A stretch of 64,000 nucleotides of DNA from Hymenobacter sublimis (GTDB lineage Bacteria > Bacteroidota > Bacteroidia > Cytophagales > Hymenobacteraceae), in the NCBI RefSeq assembly GCF_023101345.1, contig NZ_CP095848.1:2611297-2675296 (forward strand), read 5' to 3'. Under the pieces are notes generated by a model, which was not told the origin of the DNA, searched no databases, and saw only the letters and a list, made by a program, of their open reading frames with translations. The translations under genes were made by a program, and so were the position numbers. This document shows, one piece after another, positions 61,205 to 64,000 of the stretch. Position 1 is the first letter of the stretch, and every line of letters starts with the position of its first letter.

Positions 61205-62257
61205 ATGAAAACCATCAAGGGACCTGCTATTTTCCTGGCGCAGTTCATTTCCGATCAGCCCCCATTCAACAGCTTGGAGTCCATCTGCCAGTGGGCTAGT
61301 AGCCTGGGCTTTAAAGGAGTACAACTCCCAACCCTAGACAGCCGCTTTATCGACCTGCAGCTGGCCGCCGAGAGCAAAACCTACGCCGACGAGCTAAAGG
61401 GCAAAGTGCAGGCGGCGGGGCTGGAAATCACCGAGCTTTCTACCCACCTGCAAGGCCAGTTGGTGGCCGTGAACCCCGCCTACGACCAGCTGTTCGATGG
61501 CTTCGCGCCGGAAGCGGTGCGGGGCAACCCCCAAGCCCGCCAGGAGTGGGCCGTGCAACAGCTCAAATACGCCGCCAAAGCTTCCCAAAACCTGGGACTG
61601 ACGGCTCACGCCACCTTCAGCGGGGCCCTGCTCTGGCCCATGGTCTACCCCTGGCCCCAGCGCCCGGCCGGCATCGTCGAAACTGGTTTCACGGAGTTAG
61701 CCCGGCGCTGGCTACCCATCCTGAACACTTTCGATGCGTGCGGCGTGGACGTGTGCTACGAGGTGCACGCCGGCGAGGACCTGCACGACGGCATCAGCTA
61801 CGAAATGTTTCTCGACAAAGTGCAGCAGCACCCGCGCGCCTGCCTACTCTACGACCCCTCCCACTTCGTGCTCCAGTGCCTGGACTACCTCGAGTACATT
61901 GACATTTACCACGAGCGGATTCGGGCCTTCCACGTCAAGGACGCCGAGTTTAACCCCACGGGCCGCCAGGGCGTGTACGGGGGCTACCAGAGTTGGCTCG
62001 ACCGGGCCGGCCGCTTCCGCTCCCTCGGCGACGGGCAGGTCGATTTCAAAGCCGTTTTCAGCAAAATGGCCGCCTACGACTTTCCCGGCTGGGCCGTGCT
62101 GGAGTGGGAATGCGCCCTGAAACATCCCGAAGATGGGGCCCGCGAAGGGGCCACCTTCATCCAGAACCACATTATCCGCGTCACGGACAAAGCCTTTGAC
62201 GATTTTGCGGCGGCTGGCACCGATGAAGCCCGCAACAAAACCCTGCTTGGTCTTTAA
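61205..62257 (+). CDS. Cytoplasmic TIM-barrel isomerase/epimerase-like protein
   Basis: 350 residues, no signal. Xylose-isomerase-like barrel with metal-ligand motifs: CYEVHAGEDLHDG (Glu), LLYDPSHFVLQCLDY (Asp and His), AFHVKDAEF (His) and VLEWECALKHPEDGA (Glu). The substrate residues differ from true xylose isomerases, as in the large Bacteroidetes group near Gfo/Idh/MocA genes. In C-glycoside-cleaving systems (DgpBC) relatives of this fold split 3-keto glycosides. It is 18 bases before the cytochrome c gene, so one operon. Confidence 0.88.
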   Translation: MKTIKGPAIFLAQFISDQPPFNSLESICQWASSLGFKGVQLPTLDSRFIDLQLAAESKTYADELKGKVQAAGLEITELSTHLQGQLVAVNPAYDQLFDGFAPEAVRGNPQARQEWAVQQLKYAAKASQNLGLTAHATFSGALLWPMVYPWPQRPAGIVETGFTELARRWLPILNTFDACGVDVCYEVHAGEDLHDGISYEMFLDKVQQHPRACLLYDPSHFVLQCLDYLEYIDIYHERIRAFHVKDAEFNPTGRQGVYGGYQSWLDRAGRFRSLGDGQVDFKAVFSKMAAYDFPGWAVLEWECALKHPEDGAREGATFIQNHIIRVTDKAFDDFAAAGTDEARNKTLLGL

Positions 62258-62275
62258 CTACCCTGATTCCTTTCC

Positions 62276-62749
62276 ATGAAAAACGCCATCCTACTCCTCA
62301 GCTTCTGCGCTAGCCTGGCCGCCTGCGGCTCTGGTTCCGAAAAGCCTGCTGCCAAGGAAGACTATACCCTGGCCGATACCGAAGAAACGTTGGACACCGA
62401 CAGCACCACCGGCTCCAACGTAACGGCCGTGGCCCACCAGCCCCAGATAGATACCAACTCCACCAAAATCGGCACGGCCCCAACCGGGGGCGCGGTAGCC
62501 AAGGGTGCCAAGCTAATTGAGGGCGCCGACTGCACGGGTTGCCACCGCGAAAACGAGAAGCTGCTCGGGCCCGCCTACAAGGCCGTAGCCGAAAAATATC
62601 CTGCCACGGCCGCCAACGTCAGCATGCTGGCCGGCAAGGTCATAACCGGCGGCAAAGGCAACTGGGGCGACATCGCCATGACCCCGCACCCCGGCTTGTC
62701 CAAAGCCGACGCCGAGGAAATGGTGCGTTATATCCTGACTCTGAAGTAG
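62276..62749 (+). CDS. Lipoprotein c-type cytochrome
   Basis: 157 residues. Lipoprotein signal MKNAILLLSFCASLAAC (C17), an acidic Thr/Asp-rich linker (about 25-70), then a small mono-heme cytochrome c domain (about 75-157) with the heme site CTGCH (C86, C89, H90) and M135 in IAMTPHPGLSKADA as the second axial ligand. It lies in the same operon as sugar-oxidation genes, so it is the probable electron acceptor of the GMC dehydrogenase in the periplasm. Confidence 0.9.
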   Translation: MKNAILLLSFCASLAACGSGSEKPAAKEDYTLADTEETLDTDSTTGSNVTAVAHQPQIDTNSTKIGTAPTGGAVAKGAKLIEGADCTGCHRENEKLLGPAYKAVAEKYPATAANVSMLAGKVITGGKGNWGDIAMTPHPGLSKADAEEMVRYILTLK

Positions 62750-62818
62750 TTTCAGAATACACGTAACATACCACGCCCAAAGGCTTGCCACGCCTAAAAG
62801 GCCATAAAGCAAGCAAAT

Positions 62819-62926
62819 CGTGGCATGCTGAGCTTGTCGAAGTATCTCTGCCGCTTCGGCCTCACGATAGGAGTTAGCCAGAGGTAGAGATGCTTCGACA
62901 AGCTCAGCATGACAAGACCACGTGCT
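62819..62926. repeat. Palindromic intergenic repeat (copy 4)
   Basis: Imperfect inverted repeat with arms GTGGCATGCTGAGCTTGTCG.. and ..CGACAAGCTCAGCATGACA about 60 bases apart, the inner part carrying AAGTATCTCTGCC / GGTAGAGATGCTT. Same type as copies at 25524 and 40447. Confidence 0.7.
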
Positions 62927-62983
62927 TTTCAAATACTACTGTTCTAGATAGTCAGCCTTTTCCTTCCCCTATTCCTACCGCTT

Positions 62984-64000
62984 ATGAATACCACTACCCG
63001 GATTAAGCTGTCCATCATGATGTTCCTGGAGTTTTTCATCTGGGGCGCGTGGTTCGTGACGCTGGGGACCTATTTGCTGCGCAACCTGAGCGCCTCCGGC
63101 ACGCAGGTAGGGGTAGCGTTTCTGACCCAGTCCATTGGGGCCATTGTGGCGCCGTTTATCATCGGGCTAATTGCCGACCGGTTTTTCTCGGCCCAGAAGA
63201 TTCTCGGGGTACTGCACCTGGCCGGGGCGCTGCTGCTCTGGCGCGCCTCCACGGCCCCCGACTTCAGCTCCTTCTACCCGAGCATCCTGACCTACATGAT
63301 TTTGTACATGCCCACGCTGGCCCTGGTCAACTCCATTGCGTTTCGGCAGATGCAGAATCCGCAGAAGGAGTTTGCCACCATCCGGGTGCTGGGTACATTG
63401 GGCTGGATTGTGGCCGGCCTAACTATTGGGTGGCTGAATTGGGAGCAGAGCGGTAGCCTGCAGGCTACCTTCCTGATGGCGGCCGGCGCTTCGGCCCTGT
63501 TGGGGTTGTTCAGCTTTACGCTGCCCGCTACCCCGCCCGTGAAGCGCGGTCAGGCCAGCTCCCTGGGCGATATGCTGGGCCTAGATGCCATCGGCTTGCT
63601 GAAGAACCGCTCCTACCTTATCTTCTTTCTGGCCTCCATTGCCATCTGCATTCCGCTGGCCTTTTACTACGGCTTCACCAACCCCTTCCTGAACGAAGTA
63701 GGCATGAAAGCCGCCGCCGGCGTGCAGAGCTTGGGGCAAGTATCGGAACTGCTGTTTATGCTCTTGATTCCGGTGTTTTTCAGCCGCCTGGGCGTGAAGA
63801 AAATGCTGGCCATTGGCATGCTGGCCTGGGTGCTGCGTTACGTGTTCTTTGCCTACGGCAATGCCGAAAGCAACTACTGGATGTTGATTGTGGGCATTGT
63901 GCTGCACGGTATCTGCTACGACTTCTTCTTCGTAACGGGCCAGATTTACACTGATAACCTAGCCGGGGAACGGTTCAAAAGCTCGGCCCAGGGCTTTATT
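62984..64000 (+). CDS. MFS transporter, nucleoside-permease-like, truncated by the window edge
   Basis: The ATG at 62984 opens a frame that runs to the end of the window; 339 codons are visible. Hydrophobic segments typical of MFS, with SIMMFLEFFIWGAWFVTLGTYLL and an AFLTQSIGAIVAPFIIGLIADRFF loop motif like the nucleoside:H+ symporter group (NupG/XapB type), a group that in Bacteroidetes also stands next to sugar-oxidation genes. Cargo unknown; in this setting a keto-sugar or glycoside is possible (inference). Confidence 0.85.
   Translation, partial: MNTTTRIKLSIMMFLEFFIWGAWFVTLGTYLLRNLSASGTQVGVAFLTQSIGAIVAPFIIGLIADRFFSAQKILGVLHLAGALLLWRASTAPDFSSFYPSILTYMILYMPTLALVNSIAFRQMQNPQKEFATIRVLGTLGWIVAGLTIGWLNWEQSGSLQATFLMAAGASALLGLFSFTLPATPPVKRGQASSLGDMLGLDAIGLLKNRSYLIFFLASIAICIPLAFYYGFTNPFLNEVGMKAAAGVQSLGQVSELLFMLLIPVFFSRLGVKKMLAIGMLAWVLRYVFFAYGNAESNYWMLIVGIVLHGICYDFFFVTGQIYTDNLAGERFKSSAQGFI

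Noticed and set aside
25524..62926. Possible CRISPR array from the repeated palindromes
   Set aside because: The copies are tens of kilobases apart, palindromic and not separated by regular spacers; no cas genes.

Overview
The window looks like a chromosomal stretch of a GC-rich Bacteroidetes bacterium, most likely Hymenobacter or a close relative (inferred from gene content). Supporting signs are a SusC/SusD pair, two proteins with type IX secretion (T9SS) C-terminal sorting domains, a DUF5916 outer-membrane protein, DUF4097 proteins beside an ECF sigma factor, one promoter candidate of the Bacteroidetes type (TTG, about 20 bases, TAnnTTTG-like), and few Shine-Dalgarno sites.

1-17.5 kb is mostly housekeeping and stress genes: a partial metallo-beta-lactamase-fold hydrolase, an HTTM membrane protein, two Gly/Ser/Thr-rich secreted proteins, an orphan NarL-type response regulator, a cyanophycinase-like peptidase, a YciF-like ferritin-fold protein, an overlapping ECF sigma / anti-sigma / DUF4097 / DUF4097 operon, a DUF5916 protein, three small STAS-like proteins, and a CBS-DUF294 nucleotidyltransferase overlapping a DEDD exonuclease.

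17.5-50 kb is one large L-arabinose polysaccharide utilisation locus. A LacI-family repressor is divergent from a GH51 arabinofuranosidase. Then come two GH43 enzymes, transketolase, transaldolase, an MFS permease, SusC/SusD, two more GH43 enzymes, a periplasmic aldose epimerase, araB-araD-araA, a sodium/sugar symporter, a fifth GH43 (T9SS-exported), a GH27 enzyme and a GH127 beta-L-arabinofuranosidase. I found eight copies of a 16-base palindrome (consensus ACACAATCGTTTGTGT) in front of lacI, GH51, the second GH43, transketolase, SusC (two copies) and the epimerase (two copies). These are very probably the operators of the LacI protein and define an arabinose regulon. The logic is: extracellular GH43 enzymes cut arabinan, SusCD import oligomers, periplasmic GH51/GH43/GH127/GH27 enzymes release L-arabinose from alpha and beta linkages, the symporter takes it up, AraA-AraB-AraD make xylulose-5-phosphate, and Tkt/Tal feed it to central metabolism.

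50-56 kb holds a divergent 3-methyladenine glycosylase I (Tag-like), a Tat-exported three-subunit molybdenum aldehyde oxidase (PaoABC-like) and a DUF2383 stress protein.

56-64 kb is a second sugar locus: a Tat-exported TIM-barrel epimerase-like protein, a GMC dehydrogenase with a Cys cluster, its Tat-exported small subunit (gluconate 2-dehydrogenase subunit 3 family), a Gfo/Idh/MocA oxidoreductase, a second TIM-barrel protein, a lipoprotein cytochrome c and a nucleoside-permease-like MFS transporter cut by the window edge. Family composition suggests glycoside 3-oxidation followed by cleavage of the 3-keto sugar. This is the best candidate for an incompletely described pathway here.

Long palindromic intergenic repeats of at least two related types recur between genes from 25 to 63 kb. 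No tRNA, rRNA, CRISPR array, insertion sequence or prophage was recognised.
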